The position numbers and the translations under genes were made by a program. This document shows positions 25,594 to 33,947 of a stretch of DNA of 64,000 bases, in pieces. Under the pieces are notes generated by a model. That model had not been told where the DNA came from, searched no databases, and saw nothing but the letters and a program-made list of their open reading frames with translations. Position 1 is the first letter of the stretch. Each line of letters starts with the position of its first letter. The stretch lies in contig CALLQI010000003.1 in NCBI GenBank assembly GCA_938014885.1, positions 62,001-126,000 on the forward strand, read 5' to 3'. The stretch comes from an uncultured bacterium (GTDB taxonomy: Bacteria > Planctomycetota > UBA8742 > UBA2392).

Positions 25594-25995
25594 GTGCAAA
25601 CAGTTGAAATTGTCGTACAGGAGATTGGCGTTGACCAAGGGGACGGTTACGTTGCTCTTGGCATCTCTGGGCGCTCTGACGATGGAGCAACACATAATCT
25701 GATTTTGTCGCGAGGAGATGCAGTTCAAGATGCAGACGACAAAGAGGAGCTAAGTAGGCATCACTTGGAGATTGATGACCAGATCCAGTCCGCCTATGAC
25801 GCCATCGAGGCTGTGGAGTTGCGGGCGAGAGAGATGCGGCTTCGCATTCGAGATCGCAAGACGCAATTCTTCGGCGGTGTGGAGATGGTGATAGTCCGAC
25901 TTGGGTCCGAGTCAACCTGGCCAGAGGCGTTTGCATCTAACCTTCGCGCTTTGTTAGGACGGGAGGCGTCCGTTTCAGTCAGTGGCGGTGTGTGA
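25594..25995 (+). CDS. Probable immunity protein for the adjacent deaminase-like toxin
   Basis: 133 residues from a GTG preceded by GGAGAG at 25584; an in-frame TTG at 25582 is possible. It sits 24 bp after the toxin stop codon, the standard place for an immunity gene. It is small, acidic and alpha/beta, with GDGYVALGISGRSDD, HLEIDDQIQSAYDAIEAVEL and MRLRIRD. The DDQ-(4)-Y-x-x-I pattern resembles Imm10-type immunity proteins as I remember them; that family call is tentative. Role: bind and neutralise the toxin in the cytoplasm. Confidence 0.65.
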   Translation: MQTVEIVVQEIGVDQGDGYVALGISGRSDDGATHNLILSRGDAVQDADDKEELSRHHLEIDDQIQSAYDAIEAVELRAREMRLRIRDRKTQFFGGVEMVIVRLGSESTWPEAFASNLRALLGREASVSVSGGV

Positions 25996-26096
25996 AGCAA
26001 GAGACGCTTGGCGGAGCAGATTGAGTGTGCCAGGCACTCGCGTGTTGTGTTGCCGTTTGAATGTGTTGGTTGATCTCTCTCCGTCTGCGGCGGCAC

Positions 26097-26915
26097 ATGG
26101 CCCGGGCGGGGGAGTGGGCTGCCAGCCCGGCCGTGTCTTCCACCACAACCGGGGTGGTCAGCTCCACCTTTGACCTGAGGCCGGGTACCCCCACAGGTAC
26201 TAGCACCGAGCGCACCAGGGTCGCGCTGACGCCCAACCTTGTTGGGTGGGTCCTGCAGCCGGACATCAACAAGCAGGTGTTCGCTCCGATCACGGCGGTG
26301 GATGCGAGCAACTGCACCGTAACCGTGGGTGTTGACCTGGCCTCGCTGGCCGTTGAGGGCAACCGCTGGCGCATCCATGCTCCACCCGGCAGCGTCACGT
26401 TCGGCCCGGGCGGCGGCACCAGTGCCGACTTTGAGACGGCCCGCGTGTACGTGTCGGCGAACTCGACGCGGCACCTGTTTGCAGGCTACCGCTACGAAAG
26501 CCCACTGGCCGGCGCGCGCGAGCTTCTGACGCAGATCGGAAGCTTCGCAGCCACTGGCCGCCAGAGCGGCAAGAACTTCACAGGCCAGTACTACACCCTG
26601 TGGAGACACTACGACCCAGCACTGATGCGCTTCACAGGCCCGGACCCCATCGCATCCCCATGGTGGAACCTGAACGGGTACTGTCTGAACAACCCGGCCG
26701 GCGGGTTTGACCCTGATGGATTGGGCCCCGTTGGGGAGTTCTTTGGCAACTGTTGGCGAGGTGGGAGCGAATGGGTTGCTGACAACGTCTTCGGCGGAGG
26801 AGGAGGCGGAGGCGAAGATGGAGGCTGCAGCATGTCGACGCAGACTGGAAGCTGGCTCCCGCTCGCAATCTGCGCTGCACTTGCCACACGCGCCCGAAAG
26901 CCTCGCCAACAATAA
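26097..26915 (+). pseudogene. Second Rhs fragment fused to a C-terminal anchor tail
   Basis: The frame is open from 26061, with an ATG at 26097. It holds a stretch of Rhs-family shell sequence (VGWVLQPDINKQVFAPITAV, then SANSTRHLFAGYRYESPL), the conserved core end (TLWRHYDPALMRFTG, then ADNVFGG), and then, instead of a toxin, a Gly-rich/Cys segment and a hydrophobic-basic tail (WLPLAICAALA, RARKPRQQ). That tail DNA matches the Calx-beta remnant at 1160-1292. There is no signal peptide or N-terminal Rhs. I read it as a recombination product between an Rhs gene and an anchored surface-protein gene. Confidence 0.65.
26535..26797 (+). repeat. 263-bp direct repeat in Rhs core, copy B
   Basis: Partner of 23959-24221. 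Recombination between the copies would delete the HINT-toxin-immunity cassette and join the upstream Rhs frame to the anchor tail. Confidence 0.9.
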
Positions 26916-26919
26916 AGAA

Positions 26920-26947
26920 AGCGCCCGGCCGAATTCGGCCGGGCGCT
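26920..26947 (-). terminator. Terminator of tRNA-Met (and of the Rhs-anchor fragment)
   Basis: A 28-base perfect palindrome (arm AGCGCCCGGCCGAA), six bases after the tRNA 3' end. On the minus strand it is followed by TTCTTTATTG, a good intrinsic-terminator tail. Identical hairpin at 6841, variant at 1298. Confidence 0.8.
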
Positions 26948-26953
26948 GTACTT

Positions 26954-27029
26954 TGGTAGCGGGGGCTGGACTCGAACCAGCGACCTCAAGGTTATGAGCC
27001 TTGCGAGCTGCCATCTGCTCCACCCCGCA
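26954..27029 (-). tRNA. tRNA-Met (CAT), probably initiator
   Basis: 76 bases on the minus strand with CCA encoded. Cloverleaf: acceptor GCGGGG pairing with CCCCGC, D-arm GAGC/GCTC, anticodon loop CTCATAA between CAAGG and CCTTG, T-arm GCTGG-TTCGAGT-CCAGC. Position 1:72 is an unpaired U-U, matching the 1:72 mismatch of initiators, but the anticodon stem has only two of the three usual G:C pairs, so elongator or variant initiator remains possible. Its 3' end is the sequence repeated at 1328, 6759, 6874 and 13788. Confidence 0.88.
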
Positions 27030-27154
27030 GTGGGGCGCTATCTGTACCCGTGTGGTGCTGGTGCGTCAAGGGGCGGTGTGGCTTGCGGTTGCGTTGCGGC
27101 TGGGTTTGCGGGTTGGGTGCGCCTGCTTCTTTTCCATGTGATAGAATCCGTCCT

Positions 27155-27691
27155 ATGGGCAAAGTCGGTCCGGTTCAACCCGTTACGCCTGTTCTGGGCG
27201 TGCTTTACCGCGATGAGGCCGTCGTGGACGACGCCATGCTTTGGGTTGAGATGCTGTTGGGCGATGTGGACCTTTACTCAGAAGTCATGCCCTTCACCCA
27301 AACCGACTACTACGACGCCGAAATGGGCGAGGGCCTGAAGCGCCGCTTCTACAGTTTTGAGCGCCTTTCCGACCCTACGCTGCTCAGCCACTGGAAGCTT
27401 GAGACCAACAAGATCGAAGAGCAAGCCGCACAGCGCTTTGGCGAATACCGGCCGATCAACCTTGACCCGGGCTACATCCGCGGGCCTTCGCTGGTGCTGG
27501 CTACGGTGAAGGGGCTTTCGCACCGCGTGCCGATCGGCGGCGGCATCTTTGCCGAAGTCACGCTGACGTGGCGCAACGGCACATGGCAGCCGATGCCCTG
27601 GACCTTCCCCGATTACGCCAGCGGTGCCTACGACAAGTTCCTGAATCTGGTACGCGAGCGCCACCTGGAGTTGATGGGTGCCCGGGTTTGA
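27155..27691 (+). CDS. DUF4416 family protein
   Basis: 178 residues from the ATG at 27155. Matches the DUF4416 pattern: MGKVGPVQPV at the start, FTQTDYYDAEMGEGLKRRF, SFERLSDPTLLSHWKLETN, RPINLDPGYIRGPSLVLATV, SHRVPIGGGIFAEVTLTW and PWTFPDYAS. Function is unknown; the conserved polar residues suggest an enzyme. The family is common in Planctomycetota, spirochaetes and delta-type bacteria. It stands alone between the tRNA and a secreted protein. Confidence 0.85.
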   Translation: MGKVGPVQPVTPVLGVLYRDEAVVDDAMLWVEMLLGDVDLYSEVMPFTQTDYYDAEMGEGLKRRFYSFERLSDPTLLSHWKLETNKIEEQAAQRFGEYRPINLDPGYIRGPSLVLATVKGLSHRVPIGGGIFAEVTLTWRNGTWQPMPWTFPDYASGAYDKFLNLVRERHLELMGARV

Positions 27692-27771
27692 GATTCCGCG
27701 CGCCGGGTTTGTTTGACCACCACCATCCGTTGTCCTAAGCTTTTCGCACCCCAATTCGGTGCGAGGCAATC

Positions 27772-29829
27772 ATGCGTGCGATCCTGCTGGCCGCGGCGCT
27801 TTCGGCGCTTGCGTGTACGTTGCATGGGCAGACTTCCCGGGACTATGCCGTTGAAATCACGGCCAACGTGCAGACCGCGCCCGCGCAGGTGACGCTGGAC
27901 TGGACCGTCGCAGGCAGCGGCACCAGCTATTCGATCTACAAGCGCAACTGGGGTGCCACCACTTGGGGCGGCGCGATTGCCACCACCACCGCGCTGACAT
28001 GGAGCGACAGCGCCGTCAGCGTCGGCAGCACCTACGAATACGGCGTGGCCCGCACCGGCGGCGCCTACACCAGCTGGGGCTTCATCACCGTCGGCATCGA
28101 GAGGCCGGCCGTGCACGACCGCGGCCGCATTGTGCTGGTGATCGACGACGCGCACACCACGGCGCTGGGTGCCGAGTTCGCGCGGCTGGAACGCGACCTC
28201 GAGGGCGACGGCTGGACCGTCGTGCGCCACGACATCGCGAACTCATCCACCGTCGCGCAGATCAAGGCGCTGATCGTGGCAGCCTACAACGCCGCACCCG
28301 CCACCACCAAAGCGGTGCTGCTGATCGGCGACCTGACCGTGCCCTACAGCGGCAACTTCAACCCGGATGCGCACCCCGATCACCAGGGGGCCTGGGCTGC
28401 CGACATCTACTACGGCGACGTCAACGGCACCTGGACTGACACCAGTGTCAACAACACTGTGGCCTCGCGGGCCGAGAACGACAACATCCCCGGCGACGGC
28501 AAGTTCGACCAAAGCACCTTCAACACCGGCGTTGAGCTGATGGTCGGCCGCGTGGACCTTTCCAACATGACCACCTTCACCAACACCGAGCAGCAGCGGC
28601 TGAAGGCGTACCTTGATCGCAACCACGACTTCCGCACGAAAGTCTGGGCCCCGCAGATGCGCGCGCTCGTGGACGACAATTTCTCGGCCGCCACGTACAC
28701 CGAGGCCTTCGCGTCCAGCGCGTGGCGCGGCTTTGCGCCGATGTTCGGCCCGGCCAATGTAAGCGCCGTGGACTTCATCAGCAGCACCAGCGCCAACAGC
28801 TACATGTGGGCCTACGGCTGCGGCGGCGGCAGCTACACCAGTGCCGGCGGCATCGGCAACACCGGCAACATCGCGGCCAATACGCTGCAAGTTCCATTCA
28901 CCAGCCTGTTCGGCAGCTACTTCGGCGATTGGGACATCAACAACAACTTCCTGCGAGCACCCTTGTGCGCGGGCGCGTTGACCTGCTGCTGGAGCGGGCG
29001 GCCTCACTGGTACTTTCATGGCATGGCGCAGGGGGAAAGCATCGGGCACTGCCTGTACTACACGCAGAATCACCCGTCGCTGAACACCAGCAGCAACTTC
29101 GGAGTGCATGTGGCACTGATGGGCGACCCGACTTTGCGCCTGCACATGATCGCGCCGGCGACCAGCTTCAGTGGCGTGCAGAATGGTGCGGCCGTGGACC
29201 TGGCCTGGACAGCCAGCACCGACACTGTGCTGGGCTATCACGTGTATCGCCGCGACGCAGGCGTGTGGACGCGCCTGACCACAAACCACGTCACCGGCAC
29301 CAGCTTCACCGACAGCGCCGCCCCGCTGGGCAGCGTCGAGTACATGGTGCGCGCCTATCGCCTGGAGCAAGGCAGCGGGAGCTACTTCAACCTGAGCCAG
29401 GGCGAGTTCACGAGCGTGAACGTGACCGGCGTTCTGCCCACGATCAACAACCAGCCCGACAACATCCACGTGGCCGAGGGCAACACCGCGACGTTCACGG
29501 TCACGGCCACGGGCGCCACGGGCTACCAGTGGCAGCGCAACAACGTGGACATCCCCGGCGCCAACGCCGACAGCTACACCACGCCGGCCACCACGCTGGC
29601 TGAGGACGGCGACCAGTTCCGTTGCGTCGTCAGCAACGCCGCCGGCGACGTGCCCAGCAATGCGGCCACACTGACCGTCAGCATCAACGGCCCGGGCAAC
29701 GGAGGCGGTGGGGGCGGCGGCGGAGATGGCGGAGGTGGGGGATGCGCGGCCGCAGCCGAGGCATGGCCCTGGGCGTTGCTTGCGTTCGCGCTGCTGCGCC
29801 GACGGAAGCGGGACGGCTGCGGCGCTTAA
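27772..29829 (+). CDS. Secreted C25 (gingipain)-like protein with Ig/FN3 domains and C-terminal anchor
   Basis: 685 residues. Signal peptide (MRAILLAAALSALACTLHG); a FN3-like domain to about 110; a C25-type fold (about 118-470) with VLVIDDAHTTALGAEFARL, VLLIGDLTVPYSG and ELMVGRVDLS; FN3 (470-560); an Ig-like domain (about 565-655: VAEGNTATFTV, YQWQRNN); a Gly-rich stretch, Cys, hydrophobic segment (WALLAFALL) and RRRKRDG. In gingipains the catalytic His lies in a GHG motif and the Cys in a later C-x-x-G motif; here the matching places read YGCGGGS and FGSYFGDWD. The active site may therefore be altered or lost. Probable cell-surface protein. Confidence 0.75.
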   Translation: MRAILLAAALSALACTLHGQTSRDYAVEITANVQTAPAQVTLDWTVAGSGTSYSIYKRNWGATTWGGAIATTTALTWSDSAVSVGSTYEYGVARTGGAYTSWGFITVGIERPAVHDRGRIVLVIDDAHTTALGAEFARLERDLEGDGWTVVRHDIANSSTVAQIKALIVAAYNAAPATTKAVLLIGDLTVPYSGNFNPDAHPDHQGAWAADIYYGDVNGTWTDTSVNNTVASRAENDNIPGDGKFDQSTFNTGVELMVGRVDLSNMTTFTNTEQQRLKAYLDRNHDFRTKVWAPQMRALVDDNFSAATYTEAFASSAWRGFAPMFGPANVSAVDFISSTSANSYMWAYGCGGGSYTSAGGIGNTGNIAANTLQVPFTSLFGSYFGDWDINNNFLRAPLCAGALTCCWSGRPHWYFHGMAQGESIGHCLYYTQNHPSLNTSSNFGVHVALMGDPTLRLHMIAPATSFSGVQNGAAVDLAWTASTDTVLGYHVYRRDAGVWTRLTTNHVTGTSFTDSAAPLGSVEYMVRAYRLEQGSGSYFNLSQGEFTSVNVTGVLPTINNQPDNIHVAEGNTATFTVTATGATGYQWQRNNVDIPGANADSYTTPATTLAEDGDQFRCVVSNAAGDVPSNAATLTVSINGPGNGGGGGGGGDGGGGGCAAAAEAWPWALLAFALLRRRKRDGCGA

Positions 29830-29834
29830 CGCAA

Positions 29835-29857
29835 AACCGCCGGCTGGGCCGGCGGTT
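29835..29857. terminator. Hairpin between convergent genes
   Basis: A 10-bp stem (AACCGCCGGC with its complement) and a 3-base loop, seven bases after the C25-like gene and upstream (on the minus strand, downstream) of nrdJ's end. It likely serves both converging transcripts. Confidence 0.6.
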
Positions 29858-29934
29858 CTGGCGCGAGTCGCGGTACATGTTGCCGGGTTGCCTTTCCGGA
29901 CACCCGTCCCGGTCGCGCGGCCGGGATGCAATCG

Positions 29935-32900
29935 CTAGCTGCAGCCCATGCTGTTGCCGCAGTTCAAACACTTGTAACAGGCGCCGTTGCGGACGGTGAT
30001 GTGGCCGCACACGTCGCAGATGGGCGCGTCGCCCATCAGGTTCTCCATCAGTTCATCCAGCGCGTTGTGCGGCTTTGCGCGGGGTGTGCTGGGTGACGAA
30101 CTCACCTGGGTTGGCGATTCGGCAACTTTGGCTGACGGCTCCTGTGCGCCAGCCTCTCCCAGGTCAGCTTGCGGTCCTTGCTGGCTCAGCAGCGCCGGGC
30201 CTTCCACTTGGTCGGGCTGGATGTGCAGGAAGTCCGTGCGGCCGAGGTAGCGTTCGCCCAGCGCGCGGAACACCAAGTCCACGACGCTGGTGGCCTGCTT
30301 GATGTACGGGTGGCCCTGCACAATCCCGTGCGGTTCAAAGCGCGTGAAGGTGAAGGTATCGACGAACTCTTTCAGCGGCACGCCGTACTGCAGGCCTTTG
30401 CTGACCGCAATCGCCACGCAGTTCAGGATGCTGCGCAGGGTCGCGCCTTCCTTGCTCATGTCCAGGAAGATCTCGCCCAGCTCACCGTTGTCGTACTCGC
30501 CGGTGCGCAGGTACATCTTTTGCCCGCCGATCTTGAGTTCATAGGTGATGCCGCGGCGAACCTTCGGCAACGGGCGGCGGTGCAGCGGCTTACCGGTCGG
30601 GCCCAGCGGCACAATCGGCGTGGTGTTGGCCACGGGCTTGGCGGGAGCTTCCGCCACGGCCGTAACGGCCACCTTCGCTTGCGCTTCGGGCTCTTGTTTT
30701 TCGCTTTGCTTGTCGTCCTGCTTGTCGTCCTTCTTCTCTTCCTTCTTGTCCTTCTTCTTGCTGGTGCTCAGCACCTGGCTGTGCTTGCTGCCGTCGCGGT
30801 AGATGGCGACTGCCTTCAGGCCCAGGTCGTGGGCCTGCAGGTATGCGTCCTGGATGTCCTTGATCTCGACTTCATTCGGCATGTTGATCGTCTTGCTGAT
30901 CGCACCCGAAATGAAGGGCTGTGCGGCCGCCATCATCTTCACGTGACCCATGTGATGGATAAAGCGGTGGCTGTGCTTGCCGCAGCGGTTGGCGCAGTCG
31001 AACACCGGCAGGTGCTCAGCCTTCAGGTACGGGGCGCCTTCGACGGTCTGACGGCCACAGATGTGGTCGCCGGCTTCGTCGATGTCCTGTTCGGTGAATC
31101 CCAGTGCCTTCAGCAGGCTGAAGTCCTTGGCGGCGTACTGCTCTTTCTTGAAGCCAAGGCGGGCCATGGCGTCATCACCGAGCGTCCAGTGGTTGATCGC
31201 CGAGGCAAGCTCCAGAGCGCCCTGCAAAGCCAGCTCAACACGGCTGAGGTCAGCGTCGGTCAGGCCCTTGGCGCGCAGGCTTTCGTCGTTGATCACGGGG
31301 GCACCCTTGAGCGTGAGAGTGCCTACGACGTAATCAATGATCGCCTTGCGCTGGCGGTCGCTGTAGCCGAGGTTCTTGAGCGCCGGCTCAACACTCTGGT
31401 TGATGATCTTGAAGTAGCCGCCGCCGGCCAGCTTCTTGAACTTCACCAGCGCGAAGTCGGGCTCGATGCCCGTCGTATCGCAATCCATCAGCAGGCCGAT
31501 CGTGCCCGTGGGCGCGATTACGGTCGTTTGCGCGTTGCGGTAGCCGTGCTTCTTGCCCAGTTCAACGGCGCGGTCCCACGCCTCGCGTGAGGCCTTGAGC
31601 AGGTAGTCCGGGCAATACTCAGGGTTGATGCCCACGGGCTTCACGCGCAGCGACTCGTACTCAGCGGCCGGGGCGTTGTAGGCCGCGCGGCGGTGGTTGC
31701 GCATCACCCGCAGCATGTCGCGCGAGTTTTCGTTGTAGCGGGCAAAGGGCCCGTGGCCGGCAGCCATCTCGGCGCTGGCGGCGTAGCTTTCGCCGGTCAT
31801 CACGGCTGAGACTGCGCCGCAGACCGCGATGGCCTCGTTGCTGTCGTAGGGAATGCCCGCCAGCATCAGGCAGGTACCCAAGTTGGCGTAGCCCAGGCCG
31901 AGAGTGCGGTATTCAAACGACTTCTGCGCGATTTCTTCGGACGGGAACTGCGCCATCAGCACGCTGATCTCAAGCGTGATCGTCCACAGCCGGGTGGCGT
32001 GCTTGATCGCGTCGATGTCGTACTCGGCTTTGTCCTTGTCGAAGAACTTAATCAGGTTCAGTGAAGCGAGGTTGCAGGCCGTGTCGTCGAGGAACATGTA
32101 CTCGCTGCACGGGTTGCTTGCGTTGATGCGGCCGTCCTGCGGGCAGGTGTGCCAGTCATTGATAATGGTGTCGTACTGCACGCCGGGGTCAGCGCAGGCC
32201 CAAGCGGCATTGGCGATCTGGTCCCACAGGCCGCGCGCCTTGACGGTCTTGCTGATGTGATTGCGGTTGGTGCGCCAGCGCAGGTGCCAGTCGCCGTCGT
32301 TGCGGACGGCGTCGATGAAGTCGCTGGGCACGCGAACCGAATTGTTTGAGTTCTGGCCGCTGACGGTGGTGTAGGCCTCACCGTTGAAGTCGGCGGGCAG
32401 GCCTGCGTCGATGAGGATTTTGGCCTTGGCCTCTTCGTTCATCTTCCAGTTGATGAAGTTTTCGATGTCGGGGTGGTCGAGGTCGAGGCAGACCATCTTG
32501 GCGGCGCGGCGCGTGGTGCCGCCCGACTTGATGGCACCGGCGGCGCGGTCGCCGACTTTGAGGAAGGACATCAGGCCGCTGCTCTGGCCACCGCCCGAAA
32601 GCGGCTCACCTTCGCCGCGAAGCTGGCTGAAGTTGGTACCGGTGCCCGAGCCGTACTTGAACAGGCGGGCTTCGCGGGTCCACAGGTCCATGATGCCGCC
32701 GTCGCCCACCAGGTCATCGCGCACCGCCTGAATGAAGCAGGCGTGGGGCTGCGGGTGGGTGTAGGCGTCAGTGCTCTTGACCATGACGTGTGTGTCAGGG
32801 TCGATGTAGTAGTGGCCCTGGCTGGGGCCGGTCAGGTCGTAGGCCCACGCGAGGCCGGTGTTGAACCACTGCGGGCTGTTGGGCGCGGCGTACTGGTGAA

Positions 32901-33429
32901 TCAGCATGTACGCCATTTCGTCGTAGTAGGCCTGGGCGTCTTCGGCGCTGCGGAAGTAGCCGTACTTTTCGCCCCAGTGGCGCCAGCAGCCGGCGAGGCG
33001 GTTGACGACCTGGCGTGCGCTGCGCTCAGGGCCCAGGATGATCTTGCCGTCTTCGTCGCGCAGGGGCTCCGACTTCAGCGGGTCAGCGCCTTCCTTGAAC
33101 TGGGGCACTTGCGCCTTGCGGAAGTACTTGCTGATCATGATGTCGGTGGCGAGCTGGCTCCAGTCGGTGGGGATTTCGGCCCCGTCCATCTGGAACACGA
33201 TGCTGCCGTCCGGGTTGGTGATCTTGGTGCCGCGGCGCGCGTACTTGACGCTGCCGAGCACATCTTCACCGGCGCGGGTGAAGCGGCGCGGGATGCTTAC
33301 GCCGGTGGGGCATACCTTACTGGTGCTTGCCATAGTCTCAGCCTTTTCGGCGTCGTCGCGACGGGCCTTGATGCTGCGTGTGTTCTGGCGGGTCTGCACC
33401 GCCGCGGCCTTGCCGGTTTTCTTGCGCAT
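29935..33429 (-). CDS. nrdJ: Vitamin B12-dependent (class II) ribonucleotide reductase
   Basis: 1164 residues from the ATG at 33429 (AAAGG about seven bases upstream); a longer open frame is not needed. Reduces ribonucleotides with adenosylcobalamin, oxygen-independently. Catalytic barrel motifs: NSPQWFNTGLAW, FKYGSGTGTNFS, NPCSEYMFLDDTACNLAS (active-site Cys, Asn and Glu region) and APTGTIGLLMDCDTTG. A Lys/Asp/Glu-rich linker (STSKKKDKKEEKKDDKQ) leads to a TSCPD domain (GITYELKIGGQKMYLRTGE) and a zinc-ribbon-like end (CDVCGHI, CYKCLNCG) with terminal Cys residues that probably recycle the active-site disulfide. Monocistronic. Confidence 0.95.
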   Translation of the reverse strand: MRKKTGKAAAVQTRQNTRSIKARRDDAEKAETMASTSKVCPTGVSIPRRFTRAGEDVLGSVKYARRGTKITNPDGSIVFQMDGAEIPTDWSQLATDIMISKYFRKAQVPQFKEGADPLKSEPLRDEDGKIILGPERSARQVVNRLAGCWRHWGEKYGYFRSAEDAQAYYDEMAYMLIHQYAAPNSPQWFNTGLAWAYDLTGPSQGHYYIDPDTHVMVKSTDAYTHPQPHACFIQAVRDDLVGDGGIMDLWTREARLFKYGSGTGTNFSQLRGEGEPLSGGGQSSGLMSFLKVGDRAAGAIKSGGTTRRAAKMVCLDLDHPDIENFINWKMNEEAKAKILIDAGLPADFNGEAYTTVSGQNSNNSVRVPSDFIDAVRNDGDWHLRWRTNRNHISKTVKARGLWDQIANAAWACADPGVQYDTIINDWHTCPQDGRINASNPCSEYMFLDDTACNLASLNLIKFFDKDKAEYDIDAIKHATRLWTITLEISVLMAQFPSEEIAQKSFEYRTLGLGYANLGTCLMLAGIPYDSNEAIAVCGAVSAVMTGESYAASAEMAAGHGPFARYNENSRDMLRVMRNHRRAAYNAPAAEYESLRVKPVGINPEYCPDYLLKASREAWDRAVELGKKHGYRNAQTTVIAPTGTIGLLMDCDTTGIEPDFALVKFKKLAGGGYFKIINQSVEPALKNLGYSDRQRKAIIDYVVGTLTLKGAPVINDESLRAKGLTDADLSRVELALQGALELASAINHWTLGDDAMARLGFKKEQYAAKDFSLLKALGFTEQDIDEAGDHICGRQTVEGAPYLKAEHLPVFDCANRCGKHSHRFIHHMGHVKMMAAAQPFISGAISKTINMPNEVEIKDIQDAYLQAHDLGLKAVAIYRDGSKHSQVLSTSKKKDKKEEKKDDKQDDKQSEKQEPEAQAKVAVTAVAEAPAKPVANTTPIVPLGPTGKPLHRRPLPKVRRGITYELKIGGQKMYLRTGEYDNGELGEIFLDMSKEGATLRSILNCVAIAVSKGLQYGVPLKEFVDTFTFTRFEPHGIVQGHPYIKQATSVVDLVFRALGERYLGRTDFLHIQPDQVEGPALLSQQGPQADLGEAGAQEPSAKVAESPTQVSSSPSTPRAKPHNALDELMENLMGDAPICDVCGHITVRNGACYKCLNCGNSMGCS

Positions 33430-33580
33430 ATTGTGCCTTTCTGGGCGACAACAAGGCGGCCAATGGGCCGCCAGGATTGTCACCACCAACGGGGCGCAAG
33501 GCTGGGACGCGGGCAACAAAAGCCCGCACCCGGTTGCAGCGGGATGCGCTACCGATGGTATGGTTTAGTTTCGAAGAAGT

Positions 33581-33602
33581 GTGCAGCCACGAGTGGCTGC
33601 AC
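33581..33602 (-). promoter_or_regulatory. Perfect hairpin at the predicted 5' end of the nrdJ leader
   Basis: GTGCAGCCAC, GA, GTGGCTGCAC: a 10-bp perfect stem with a two-base spacer, about 150 bases before the nrdJ start and just downstream of a promoter-like sequence. It could be an mRNA-stabilising 5' stem or a protein-binding dyad; it lacks a T-tract, so it is not a terminator. Confidence 0.4.
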
Positions 33603-33610
33603 GGTTGATG

Positions 33611-33638
33611 AATGTAACTTGCGTGAGGCGAAGGTCAA
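33611..33638 (-). promoter_or_regulatory. Candidate sigma-70-like promoter for nrdJ
   Basis: On the minus strand TTGACC, a 16-base spacer, and TACATT. It would start transcription at about 33603, giving a leader of about 170 bases. Confidence 0.35.
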
Positions 33639-33774
33639 GGAAAAACACAAAATAGTGGGTGTCAGTAACATGTCACCACTAGCCTAAGTATGTACAGGTT
33701 GGGAACAAGTTTCCCACCAGCCGGGCCTCGATACCGTCAACTAGCTGACAGGGGCACGATTTGTGTTTTCGTAC

Positions 33775-33790
33775 ACACTACATATAGAGT
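33775..33790. promoter_or_regulatory. NrdR-box-like sequence
   Basis: ACACTACATATAGAGT agrees with the remembered NrdR consensus ACACWATATATWGTGT at 14 of 16 positions. A poorer half-box (TTTGTGT) lies near 33760. NrdR represses ribonucleotide reductase genes when dATP/ATP is high. The distance to nrdJ (about 345 bases) is long, so relevance is uncertain. Confidence 0.4.
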
Positions 33791-33899
33791 GCCAGCAGCT
33801 GACAGTCCTACCGGGCCTTACACATAGGCTTGGGCGTCCACACCGGTCCACAGCACCCCACGGATTGTGCGCTAGGAACTGACAAGGCCTGGCAAATGA

Positions 33900-33927
33900 A
33901 AACCGGGACGCCGCAGCGTCCCGGTTT
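33900..33927 (-). terminator. Intrinsic terminator of the gspF/pilC-like gene
   Basis: A 12-bp stem (arm AAACCGGGACGC) with a 4-base loop; on the minus strand the tail is TTTTCATTTG. It lies 20 bases after the stop codon of the minus-strand gene. Confidence 0.8.
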
Positions 33928-33947
33928 GATTCGGCTTGCACGAAACA

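Larger units (their letters stand above)
33430..33947. other. 518-bp gap upstream of nrdJ: structured leader and terminator
   Basis: No credible gene. On the nrdJ (minus) strand it holds several GC-rich hairpins: 33455-33472 (arm GGCGGCC), 33509-33527 (arm GCGGGC), 33581-33602 (arm GTGCAGCCAC), 33701-33715. Promoter-like and NrdR-box-like sequences are listed separately. The terminator of the gspF/pilC-like gene is at its right end. I searched for a cobalamin-riboswitch B12 box and saw none. Confidence 0.5.

Noticed and set aside
28243..29931. 562-codon minus-strand open frame antisense to the C25-like gene
   Set aside because: Low-complexity Ala/Gly/Arg/Val product without domains; the sense protein has signal peptide, domains and an anchor.
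30169..31590. 473-codon plus-strand frame antisense to nrdJ
   Set aside because: nrdJ motifs are full length on the minus strand; the antisense product has no recognisable feature.
33430..33947. Possible cobalamin riboswitch upstream of the B12-dependent reductase
   Set aside because: No B12-box-like conserved sequence could be found among the hairpins.
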